Origin: Palsa-295 sp963785585
GTDB lineage: Bacteria > Acidobacteriota > Terriglobia > Acidiferrales > UBA7541
DNA: 64,000 bases
Assembly: GCA_963785585.1 (NCBI GenBank)
Contig: CAWAVW010000004.1
Coordinates: forward strand, 2,914,001 to 2,978,000
Direction of reading: 5' to 3'
Position 1 is the stretch's first letter, and each line of letters opens with the position of its first letter. Positions 43,801-50,787 of this stretch are shown here, piece after piece. Made by a program: the position numbers and the translations under genes. The notes below the pieces were generated by a model that did not search any database, was not told where the DNA came from, and worked only from the letters and a program-made list of their open reading frames with translations.

Positions 43801-44253
43801 GATCGTGTTCGAGTCGATGACGGTATTGAGCTGCGTGGCTTCGGTTTGCAGCAACGGCGTTTCCGAGGAAACTTCGACGGTTTGAGTTACCTGTCCCACC
43901 TGCATCTGCACGTCCACGCGAGCCACCTGGTTCAGTTCCAGGGTGAACGCCGAATGGGCAGCCGTCTGGAATCCTTTGGCCTCGACCTTCAGCTCAAAGG
44001 TTCCGATCGGAATGTGCGTGATGTTGTAGAACCCGTTTTCGTTGGAAGTGTCGCTGTACGTCGTGCCGCGCGCCACGTCCTTCACCGTCACCGTCGCGCC
44101 GACAACCGCCGCGCCGGAGGCATCGGTGACCGTTCCATTCACGGTCGCTGTTACGGCTTGCCCCCAAACGGGAGTCACCGAGCCCAGTATCACCAGGCCC
44201 ATAAGAGCGAAAATTGCGACTGCAAGCGTCGATATCCGACAATTCATTTTCAC
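40810..44253 (-). CDS. Large TonB-dependent receptor (Oar-like) with carboxypeptidase-regulatory domain
   Basis: A protein of about 1147 residues. The start is GTG 44253 (five bases after AGGAGG) or ATG 44247 (eleven bases after it). A signal peptide ends near PVWGQA; a CarboxypepD_reg domain follows (VNGTVTDASGAAVVGATVTVKD), then the plug (NNFLLDGMDNNQVSDN, GNFEGGIISATIKSGTN) and a long barrel ending in QFALKFYF. Outer-membrane receptors of this size are typical of Acidobacteriota and act as oligosaccharide importers. It is divergent from a GntR regulator whose palindromic site overlaps the -10 box, and it neighbours GlcNAc/chitin genes. Cargo is probably an amino-sugar oligomer, by context. 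Confidence 0.88.
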   Translation of the reverse strand: MKMNCRISTLAVAIFALMGLVILGSVTPVWGQAVTATVNGTVTDASGAAVVGATVTVKDVARGTTYSDTSNENGFYNITHIPIGTFELKVEAKGFQTAAHSAFTLELNQVARVDVQMQVGQVTQTVEVSSETPLLQTEATQLNTVIDSNTIVNLPLASRNYIQLTLLAPGSVHPDPSTLNTAQRIDSAGRPYINGNREESNNFLLDGMDNNQVSDNLVGYTPSPDAIEEFNMITQNAPAEFGNFEGGIISATIKSGTNQLHGDAFEFFRNDALNANSWANGLQDPVLPKAALRWNQFGGTLGGPIKKDKLFFFADYEGQRFDHPSTTGTWNVFTTAERGGDFGALCGQAGGAFNGAGECLSTTTPGQVVGQVYQPGSAGVATAFIPFNNLAAAGYTADPVVTALFASQYYPAPINGNLQNNAYQTTGSALNADQGDGKIDWNINQTNRLFFRYSEERQNNPNSNSVPILQLNPGDAKIRSGVVNWVHFFSPNVTNEFRAGANYVGLNTQNSATPSTLGDLGQTLGIPNGNETGPGLLQLEITGGTATGIGGSNVVQNFHDTVFQYEDNLSITHGKHTFKVGFQYFRQRIDTYYSGNNGTLGFFNFTGFYSGVADADFWLGDAQQNGRGIVGGTWGQRSNIFGVFAQDDWRVTPNLTLNIGLRYQAHTPWSEVNDQQVNFGLYSGTPEFPSGSTIPTGVTYPGNQPVNAGNRALYNGYYGLTDFQPRIGIAWTPEFLHGKTVVRAAFTTSDYLEGTGTNLRLPLNPPFGTEDFTDYSTLTGPPPTKLSDGLTLSPVGDPFASATLRVWGPNVRPAVAEQYNLTVQEQLSNSTTFQAGYVGQKGTHLMVPTWLLQGDLQPNGTITQSPYLAGNPGLLAEGVSAKGTLSDGSMTYNALQATLQHRAVNGLQYQVAYTYSHCLTNSSGYYGSWGGQTTPASPYWQNLFDPRAEWGDCYYDVKHDLTAFAVYQLPFGTGKKFGTNAGKVANAAIGGWQVSPIWTWRGGFPLDISASDESGTGSQGARADCNGAPHYIKKFVSTGADSVALQWFDPTVYSNPANGTFGTCNVTPVRGPGLNNFDMSLQKTFSISESKRIEFRTDFLNLFNHPVLTSPNTGCGGGAGDACAFGLGQIAGSEGERNIQFALKFYF

Positions 44254-44329
44254 AAAAGCCTCCTGAAATGTACGGCAAGCCATAGCAAAATCCCCCCGCT
44301 CGCCGCCACCACACCCTTTACTGCTACAG

Positions 44330-44341
44330 AGCTATATAGCT
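44330..44341. promoter_or_regulatory. Palindrome AGCTATATAGCT over the receptor -10 box, candidate GntR operator
   Basis: A perfect 12-base palindrome covering the -10 box of the receptor promoter. It shares the CTATA(T)AGC core with the second site at 44422. The regulator gene is next door and divergently transcribed. A repressor bound here would block the receptor promoter. Binding is inferred. Confidence 0.5.
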
Positions 44342-44359
44342 GATACAAATCCTTGTCAA
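44331..44359 (-). promoter_or_regulatory. Sigma-70 promoter of the large TonB receptor
   Basis: On the minus strand TTGACA (44359-44354) is followed by exactly 17 bases and TATAGC (44336-44331). The -35 is consensus, the -10 matches four of six. The predicted start is near 44324, about 70 bases before the start codon. The -10 is inside the palindrome AGCTATATAGCT at 44330-44341, a repressor-type layout. Confidence 0.72.
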
Positions 44360-44401
44360 GAAAATAATGCCGATGTATAAGTAATCGGCCTGATTGACGA
44401 A

Positions 44402-44430
44402 TTGAATGGATGAAACCGGCACTCTATAGC
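44402..44430 (+). promoter_or_regulatory. Sigma-70 promoter of the GntR regulator gene
   Basis: TTGAAT at 44402-44407, a 17-base spacer and TATAGC at 44425-44430. It mirrors the receptor promoter on the other strand, including the same -10 sequence. The start would be near 44437, about 110 bases before the regulator ATG at 44547. The -10 is inside the inverted repeat at 44422-44449. Confidence 0.62.
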
Positions 44431-44449
44431 ACTATTCTCTGCTATAGAG
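44422..44449. promoter_or_regulatory. Inverted repeat over the GntR gene -10 box, candidate autoregulatory operator
   Basis: CTCTATAGCA and TGCTATAGAG are perfect 10-base arms around an 8-base centre. The left arm contains the -10 box of the regulator promoter. The arms resemble the palindrome at 44330. The arrangement fits negative autoregulation by the GntR protein. Confidence 0.6.
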
Positions 44450-44546
44450 CGGAATGGCGTGCCTGCCAACCCGCGGTATTTTCGGCGGTTCGGAACAATT
44501 CGCGCATGCCTATCGTAATATCGACATTCGACGCTGTGGAGCGTTC

Positions 44547-45269
44547 ATGACGGAATCTCGGCGAGCCAGTCAGCCTGCCTACAAACGTATTCAGAGCGCC
44601 ATCCGGCGCCGCATTGACGCCGGCCATTTGAAGCCCGGTGACGTGGTCGATTCCGAGCGCGAGCTCGCCAAGACACACAAGGTCAGCCTGATGACCGCGC
44701 GCCACGCCCTCGCGGATCTGGCCCGCGAAGGCATGGTCGAGCGCCGCCACGGCGCCGGCACCTTCGTTGCGCCGCCCAAAATTCATTTCAACAAACTGAT
44801 GAGTTACACCGAGCAGATGGCCAGCCGCGGTCTAACGGCCAGTTCCCGAATTGTCTCGTCCGGCGTTCTCGACAACGAGACGGAAATCGCGGCGCGCCTT
44901 TCGCTTCCCGCAACCAGCCACCTGACGATGCTCGAGCGCATTCGGCAGGCCGCCGATGAACCGTTTGCCCTCGAAACTTCGTATCTTTCCGCGGACGATT
45001 TCCCCGGCCTCGTTCCCGCCGTGCAGGAGCGCGGATCGCTTTTCACCACGCTCGAGCAAAACTACGGAATTGAGCTGGCGTATGCCGACGAGGAAATCGA
45101 CGCGACGGCCGCGGACGCAAGAACGACGGAACTGCTCGCCGTCCCCCGCGCCACGCCGGTGCTGCGAATTCGTCAGGTGATTTACACCACGAAAGGAAAA
45201 CCGGCGATATACGTGGTGGGATTGTACCGGTCAGGACGTCACACGCTTTTGATTCGCCGCTTCCGCTAA
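44547..45269 (+). CDS. GntR-family transcriptional regulator with UTRA domain (NagR/YvoA-like)
   Basis: A 240-residue protein. The N-terminal winged helix-turn-helix (PAYKRIQSAIRRRIDAGHL, SERELAKTHKVSLMTARHAL, GAGTFV) is followed by a UTRA effector domain (SSRIVSSGVLDNETEIAARL and later RIRQVIYTTKGKPAIYV). The ATG at 44547 has GTGGAG five bases before it; a longer frame to 44454 lacks a ribosome site. HutC/NagR-type regulators bind amino-sugar phosphates or histidine derivatives. Flanking GlcNAc-type genes make an amino-sugar effector likely. Two palindromes in the 5' region are its probable operators. Confidence 0.9.
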   Translation: MTESRRASQPAYKRIQSAIRRRIDAGHLKPGDVVDSERELAKTHKVSLMTARHALADLAREGMVERRHGAGTFVAPPKIHFNKLMSYTEQMASRGLTASSRIVSSGVLDNETEIAARLSLPATSHLTMLERIRQAADEPFALETSYLSADDFPGLVPAVQERGSLFTTLEQNYGIELAYADEEIDATAADARTTELLAVPRATPVLRIRQVIYTTKGKPAIYVVGLYRSGRHTLLIRRFR

Positions 45270-45286
45270 ATCCGGAGCAATTCCCG

Positions 45287-46270
45287 CTACTTCGATGTTT
45301 GCGCGCGAGCCAACCACAGCGCCGCGGCCCCAACCAGCGCCGATTGCGCCTGAAAGTGAGCGTTCACAATTTTCACGCTTTTGCGATTTGGATTGATCGC
45401 CCAGATCTTCAGAAGATTCCGGATCCGCCGCTCGTAACCCATCATGACGCGGCCAAAGCCCCCGCCCACCACAATCATCTCTGGTTCCAGCAGGTCGATG
45501 ATTCCGCCGAACCAAATCCCCAGCGAGTCCGCGGCGGCTTCGAGTAGTTCATTGGCGAGCGCATCGCCCGCGCGAGCGGCGGCGCTCACCGTTTCGCCGG
45601 TCACATTTTCGATCGCCCCACCGGCCAGCCGCAAAATTTTCCGCGCGCGGTTTCGGCTGCTGGCCATCGCCGCGCGTGCATTGCGCGCCACGGCCGTGCC
45701 GGAGGAATACATTTCGATGCAGCCGCGCTTGCCGCATCCGCACAGCGGCCCGTGGACATCGATGGTCATGTGGCCGCCTTCTCCAGCGGCACCGGTAGTT
45801 CCGCCGTAAAGCTCGCCGCGAAGCACCATGCCTGCGCCAATGCCGGTTCCCAGCGAAGCGTAAAAAATGTTTTCGCGCCCGGCGCCGGCGCCCCACGTCG
45901 ATTCGGCCAGCGCGGCGGCGTTCGCATCATTGGCCAAGCGAACCGGCAAGTCGTAGCGCTTCTCGATTTTTTTCGCGAGCGGATAATTGCGCCAGCACGG
46001 TAGGTTCGTTGCGTTCACCACCATGCCCCGGCGCGAATCCACCCAGCCGGGTACGCTGATTCCGATCGCCCTTACCATTTTTCCGCGTGGCTCGCGCAGC
46101 ACGCCGTCGATCGCGGTGCAAACCGCGGCCAAACCTTCGCCGGCGGTTCCCCGCGCGACCATCGGTGAACGAGCGGAAATCAGAAACGCGCCATTCGAGC
46201 CGACCAGACCAGCGTCAACTTTCGTGCCGCCGATATCCACGCCAAGAATGACTTCGTTGGATTTGCGCAT
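45287..46270 (-). CDS. ROK-family sugar kinase
   Basis: A 327-residue kinase. The N-terminal phosphate loop is LGVDIGGTKVDAGLV, the catalytic aspartate region is ANDANAAALAE, and the ROK zinc motif is CGCGKRGCIE with the upstream histidine in GEGGHMTID. It phosphorylates a hexose or N-acetylhexosamine with ATP. The ATG at 46270 is preferred over an upstream TTG. It is 75 bases downstream of the symporter gene on the same strand, so the two may form an operon. The context favours GlcNAc as substrate, though glucose cannot be excluded. Confidence 0.87.
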   Translation of the reverse strand: MRKSNEVILGVDIGGTKVDAGLVGSNGAFLISARSPMVARGTAGEGLAAVCTAIDGVLREPRGKMVRAIGISVPGWVDSRRGMVVNATNLPCWRNYPLAKKIEKRYDLPVRLANDANAAALAESTWGAGAGRENIFYASLGTGIGAGMVLRGELYGGTTGAAGEGGHMTIDVHGPLCGCGKRGCIEMYSSGTAVARNARAAMASSRNRARKILRLAGGAIENVTGETVSAAARAGDALANELLEAAADSLGIWFGGIIDLLEPEMIVVGGGFGRVMMGYERRIRNLLKIWAINPNRKSVKIVNAHFQAQSALVGAAALWLARAQTSK

Positions 46271-46345
46271 AACTTGCGGTTTCAACGCGGCTGCACCATT
46301 CGATACGCGCGATGCGAATTTGGCGCCCGGTTGCGTCTTCGAGAA

Positions 46346-48241
46346 TTATGGCCGGGCAGCCGCTCCCTGCCCGCGACTCAGTTCGCGCGCCATTTGCCAG
46401 GCGCAGACCGTAGCCACGATCACCAGCGCAAATCCGAGACCGTAGTGATGCAGCAGCAGCTTGCCCACGCCAAACAGCGCGCTGTAAACCATGATGCAGC
46501 CCAAAATCCAGCACCACAAATTCCTGCCCAAATCGCGCGTCGGCGTAACGTCCGGTGCCAGCACGGAAATGGCTCCCCAACCCCGTACGTCCGGGCGTAC
46601 TTTTCGATAGAACGAAATCAAAATACTTTCCGGCTCGGGTCTGGTCGCCAAAGTCACGGCAACCCAAACGATGGTCGTCAACAAAGTAGTCGTCAGAGTA
46701 TCTTTCGCAAAAAGAACGGTGCTTGAGCCGGTGAACAGCTCCGAACGGCCCAGTAGCGACTGCCACAGACCTTCCGAATGCAGCGCCAGCGTTAAGATCA
46801 GCGCCGTCATCATTGCCGAAATCTCGCTCCACGCGTTGATTCGCCACCAATACCAGCGAAGCATGTACACGCTGCCCGTACCCGCGCCGATTTGCAGCAC
46901 AACTTGCCAGCCCGAGCGAATCGACGCAAGCTGCGCCGAAACGTAGCCCGTCGCAATCACCAACAACACCGTTACGATTTGCGACACATGCACGTAGTGC
47001 TTCTCGGTGGCATTGCGCACCAGAAAGCGCCGATAGAAATCCTCCACCAGGTAAGAAGTTCCCCAGTTCAGTTGCGTCGCAATCGTGCTCATAAACGCGG
47101 CCAAAAATCCCGCGAGGATGATTCCGCGCAGCGCGTGCGGCACATGATCGTTCACGATCATCATGTAGCTGGTTTCCGGATGCGCGAGGCCGGGATAAAG
47201 CACAATCGCCGCCAGCGCCGTGAGTACCCACGGCCACGGACGCAGCGCGTAGTGCGCGATGTTGAACCACAAAACCGAAAACAATCCTTGCCGCTCATCG
47301 CGCGCGCTGAAAATTCTCTGGGCGATGTAGCCCCCACCGCCCGGCTCCGCACCCGGATACCAGAATGCCCACCATTGCACGCCCAGATACACGCAAAAGG
47401 TAATCACCGGCAGCGTCCAGAGCGTCTCGCTGGCAAAGCCCTTCGAGAAATCCGGCAAGAACGCCATCGGATCGGAGCCGCCGTTCGTCGCGCGCATCGC
47501 GGTGATCTTTTCGATCATCGTGCTCATGCCTCCCGCCGCTTCCACCGCGTAATAAGCAATGGCGATCACGATCCCCATCTTCAGAACAAACTGGAAAAGA
47601 TCCGTCCACAAGACGCCCGAAAGTCCCCCGAGCGAAACGTAGAGGCCCGTGAATGGAATCAAAAAGAAAATACAAATGATCAGCGCCTGGCCGTCCGTTC
47701 CGGAAAACGCCGGACCGAAAAGATTGCTGAGCGACGCCGCGAAACTTCCCAGGAAATGCCAACCCGCCATCGTGGTGCCGAGCGTCGTCCCCACAATGTT
47801 GATCATGGCTTTCGTGACCCAGCCGAGGATCAGGCAATTCATCAGCAGACCCAGATAGACAGCGCGGAATCCGCGCAAAAACGCCGCCGGTTTTCCCGAA
47901 TAGCGCATTTCCGCAAACTGCACGTCCGTCATCAGCCCCGACCGTCGCCACAGCCGCGCGAAGAGAAACACCGTCATCATTCCGGACGGCAAAAACGCCC
48001 ACCAAATCCAATTCCCTGCGATTCCCTGGGTGTAAACCAGGCCCGCTACGAGCAGTGGCGTGTCCGCCGCAAACGTCGTTGCAACCATCGACGTGCCGGC
48101 CAGCCACCACGAAACGTTTCGCCCGGAAACAAAATAGTCCTCGGCGCTCTTTCCCGCGCTGCGCCGGAAATAGAGTCCGAGCAGCAGCGTGATCACCAGA
48201 TAGCCGATAATCGCGGACCAATCGAGTAATGTGAATGTCAT
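46346..48241 (-). CDS. Sodium:solute symporter (SSS family), probable sugar/amino-sugar transporter
   Basis: A 631-residue inner-membrane protein with about 14 hydrophobic helices. Family motifs include DYFVSGRNVSWWLAGTSMVATTFAADTP near the N-terminus in part, GLYVSLGGLSGVLWTDLFQF and the later WGTSYLVEDFYRRFL. Members use the sodium gradient to import sugars, amino acids or other solutes. It is divergent from the GH20 gene and upstream of the ROK kinase. Together these fit import and phosphorylation of a monosaccharide released by the hexosaminidase. The exact substrate is inferred. Confidence 0.87.
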   Translation of the reverse strand: MTFTLLDWSAIIGYLVITLLLGLYFRRSAGKSAEDYFVSGRNVSWWLAGTSMVATTFAADTPLLVAGLVYTQGIAGNWIWWAFLPSGMMTVFLFARLWRRSGLMTDVQFAEMRYSGKPAAFLRGFRAVYLGLLMNCLILGWVTKAMINIVGTTLGTTMAGWHFLGSFAASLSNLFGPAFSGTDGQALIICIFFLIPFTGLYVSLGGLSGVLWTDLFQFVLKMGIVIAIAYYAVEAAGGMSTMIEKITAMRATNGGSDPMAFLPDFSKGFASETLWTLPVITFCVYLGVQWWAFWYPGAEPGGGGYIAQRIFSARDERQGLFSVLWFNIAHYALRPWPWVLTALAAIVLYPGLAHPETSYMMIVNDHVPHALRGIILAGFLAAFMSTIATQLNWGTSYLVEDFYRRFLVRNATEKHYVHVSQIVTVLLVIATGYVSAQLASIRSGWQVVLQIGAGTGSVYMLRWYWWRINAWSEISAMMTALILTLALHSEGLWQSLLGRSELFTGSSTVLFAKDTLTTTLLTTIVWVAVTLATRPEPESILISFYRKVRPDVRGWGAISVLAPDVTPTRDLGRNLWCWILGCIMVYSALFGVGKLLLHHYGLGFALVIVATVCAWQMARELSRGQGAAARP

Positions 48242-48424
48242 AGAGGGCCGGATTTATGGCACATTTCGCGGCTCGGAGGCAATGCCAAATCCGAAACGCC
48301 GCCAAACTTCGCGCGGTGATTCGCTCGAACGTCTCCGAATCCATTTGTTGCCAATCGATTTTTCGTACTATTCTCCGTGCGCGTTGCATTCAAACAAGGG
48401 CCAGGACTCTCGAGGAAATCATCC

Positions 48425-50506
48425 ATGCAGACATTCATCGGCGCACTGCTCACGCTTTCGTTGGCCGCCGCGCCGTGCTTTTCAGAAATCAAGCAAACAC
48501 CCGCAACGGCAAAGCCGGTTCGCCTGATGCTGATGCCCGTGCCTTCAACCGTGCAGCCGGCGGACGGTCAACTCAGCGTCTCTCAATCATTTTCCGTGGG
48601 ACTCGCCGGGTTCACCGAGCCGCGCCTTGATCGCGCCGCGCGGCGATTCGTTCGCGAGCTCTCGCGCCAGACCGGAATACCCATTGTCAACGGCGTCGCG
48701 GACGACCCGTCCAAAGCTACGCTTGTTGTAAAAACAGACCACGCGAGCAAACCCGTTCAGGATGTTGACGAAGACGAAAGTTACTCGCTCGACGTAAATC
48801 CCACGCAAGCGACCATACATTCCGCGAATCCGTTGGGCGCTCTCCACGGGTTCCAAACCTTTTTGCAACTGGTTCATGTTACGTCCACGGGATTTGCGGC
48901 GACCGCCGTTCATATAGAAGACCGGCCCCGGTTTCCGTGGCGAGGACTGATGTTTGACGTGGGCCGCCATTTCATCCCTGTTGACGTGCTCGAGCGTAAC
49001 CTTGACGGAATGGCGGCCGTAAAACTCAACGTCTTCCATTGGCATTTGTCGGAAAATCAGGGATTCCGTGTCGAAACAAAATCGTATCCGAAGCTGCATG
49101 AAATGGGCTCGGACGGTCTCTACTACACGCAAGCCGAAGTTCGCGAAGTGATCGAATACGCGCATGACCGCGGCATTCGCGTCGTGCCGGAGTTCGACAT
49201 GCCGGGCCACGCGACGGCGTGGTTCGTCGGCTATCCGGAATTAGCCAGCGGCGCCGGACCATACAACATCGAACGGGAATGGGGCGTTTTCGATCCCGCG
49301 ATGGACCCGACCAGGGAATCGACCTATAAATTTCTCCAAAAGCTTTTGGTCGAACTGACGGAACTGTTCCCCGATCGTTATTTCCATATCGGCGGGGACG
49401 AGGTAAACGGCAAGGAGTGGGACGCGAACCCGAAAGTGCAAGAGTTCATGCGCCTCCATGGAATAAAGGACGACCATGATCTTCAGCAGTATTTCAACTC
49501 GCGCGTCCAGAAGATCGTAACGGAACGGCACAAAATCATGGTCGGCTGGGACGAAGTGATCGCGCCCGGATTCCCGCCCGACACGGTGATTCAATCCTGG
49601 CGCGGTCAGAATTCCCTCGCCGAAGCGATCAAACTCGGCTACCACGGAATCCTTTCTTACGGCTATTACCTCGATATGATGTCACCCGCTTCCAAACACT
49701 ATCTGGTGGACCCGATGGCCGAAAACACCGCGCTTCTGAACGACGAAGAGAAATCGCGGATTTTCGGCGGCGAAGCGTGCATGTGGTCCGAATACGTGAC
49801 GGCGGAGAATATCGACTCGCGTGTCTGGCCGCGCACCGCGGTGATCGCCGAGCGGCTCTGGTCGCCGCAATCGACGATTGACGTCGGATCGATGTACGAG
49901 CGGATGACGGCGGAAAGCATTCGGCTGGAATCCATCGGACTGACGCACCGTGCCAGCGAAAATCGAATGCTTCGCCGGCTGGCGGGCACCGACGACATCG
50001 CCGCGCTCCGCGTGCTGGCCGACGTCGTGGAACCGGTGAAGGAGTACGACCGCGAAAATATCGGCATGCCGGGAAGCATTACCAGCCCGCTGAACCGGCT
50101 GATCGATGCGATCCCGCCGGAAAGCGAATCCGCTCGGCGTTTTGCCGCCGATGTGGATGCCCTTGTAGCGAGCGGCTTTCAAGACACGGCGGTCGAAAAA
50201 CAAATTCGGGCGCAGCTTGCGATTTGGAGCGTGAACGACGCGCAATTGCAGCCGCTTTACAGCACCTCGTACATCGTGAAGGAAGTGGAACCGGTTTCGC
50301 AAAATCTTTCCAAGCTCGGCCAATCCGGTTTACAGGCGCTCGATTACATCGACAAGAAACAACCGGCTCCCGCTGATTGGCTCGCGCAACAAGCGCAAGT
50401 AATTAAGCAGGCGGAAGGCAAAAAAGCGGATCTCCTGTTGATGATCGTTCCGTCGATCGAAAAGCTTGTGAACTCGAGCGCCGGAGCGAGTCCCGCGCCA
50501 AAGTAA
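48425..50506 (+). CDS. Exported GH20 beta-N-acetylhexosaminidase
   Basis: A 693-residue enzyme starting at ATG 48425, behind GAGGA; 16 codons of upstream frame lack a signal character. The signal peptide is MQTFIGALLTLSLAAAPCFS. An N-terminal GH20b-type domain (about 30-160) precedes the GH20 barrel, with FPWRGLMFDVGRHF, LNVFHWHLSENQGF, VVPEFDMPGHATAW and the catalytic Asp-Glu pair in HIGGDEV. It should hydrolyse terminal GlcNAc or GalNAc from chitooligosaccharides or glycans in the periplasm. The C-terminal 170 residues are helical and less conserved. With the symporter and the kinase it makes a coherent amino-sugar pathway. Confidence 0.92.
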   Translation: MQTFIGALLTLSLAAAPCFSEIKQTPATAKPVRLMLMPVPSTVQPADGQLSVSQSFSVGLAGFTEPRLDRAARRFVRELSRQTGIPIVNGVADDPSKATLVVKTDHASKPVQDVDEDESYSLDVNPTQATIHSANPLGALHGFQTFLQLVHVTSTGFAATAVHIEDRPRFPWRGLMFDVGRHFIPVDVLERNLDGMAAVKLNVFHWHLSENQGFRVETKSYPKLHEMGSDGLYYTQAEVREVIEYAHDRGIRVVPEFDMPGHATAWFVGYPELASGAGPYNIEREWGVFDPAMDPTRESTYKFLQKLLVELTELFPDRYFHIGGDEVNGKEWDANPKVQEFMRLHGIKDDHDLQQYFNSRVQKIVTERHKIMVGWDEVIAPGFPPDTVIQSWRGQNSLAEAIKLGYHGILSYGYYLDMMSPASKHYLVDPMAENTALLNDEEKSRIFGGEACMWSEYVTAENIDSRVWPRTAVIAERLWSPQSTIDVGSMYERMTAESIRLESIGLTHRASENRMLRRLAGTDDIAALRVLADVVEPVKEYDRENIGMPGSITSPLNRLIDAIPPESESARRFAADVDALVASGFQDTAVEKQIRAQLAIWSVNDAQLQPLYSTSYIVKEVEPVSQNLSKLGQSGLQALDYIDKKQPAPADWLAQQAQVIKQAEGKKADLLLMIVPSIEKLVNSSAGASPAPK

Positions 50507-50541
50507 ACACAACGATCGGATACGGAGAAATTACAGAGGAT

Positions 50542-50616
50542 TGGTAGCGGTACCGGGAATCGAACCCGGGTTACCAGGTTGAGAACCTGATGTCCTAACC
50601 CCTAGACGATACCGCC
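50542..50616 (-). tRNA. tRNA-Glu (anticodon CTC)
   Basis: On the minus strand the 75-base sequence folds as a complete cloverleaf. Acceptor stem GGCGGTA pairs with TACCGCT (one G-U), the D-arm is GTCT...GGAC, the anticodon loop is TTCTCAA giving CTC, the T-arm CCGGG-TTCGATT-CCCGG is perfect, and CCA is encoded. It reads the glutamate codon GAG. No adjacent tRNA and no integrated element at its 3' end. Confidence 0.97.
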
Positions 50617-50729
50617 CCAGCGCGACGAACGCTTCGCGTCTAAGATTTTCGCACGCCTCAATTTTCCACGCAAGACTCCCACGCCGTCAGCGACTTCCCA
50701 TCAATCCGGGCTCACTTCGAGGCTTGAGC

Positions 50730-50767
50730 AAAAAAAAAGGGCGCCTCGATATCTCCGAGGCGCCCTT
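50730..50767 (-). terminator. Rho-independent terminator of the porin-like gene
   Basis: GGGCGCCTCG and CGAGGCGCCC form a 10-bp GC-rich stem, extended by two A-T pairs, with a seven-base loop. On the minus strand it is followed by a run of about nine T. It lies 20 bases beyond the stop codon at 50788. Confidence 0.93.
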
Positions 50768-50787
50768 CCTGTAAAGCTGCGTTGTGA

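Noticed and set aside
46892..48229. A 445-codon plus-strand frame opposite the symporter.
   Set aside because: His/Arg-rich shadow of the symporter gene without a ribosome site or any known fold.
48367..48375. ACTATTCTC in the symporter/GH20 divergent region, shared with the centre of the GntR inverted repeat.
   Set aside because: Only nine bases, without the CTATAGC palindrome arms; could be chance. Not enough to call a third operator.
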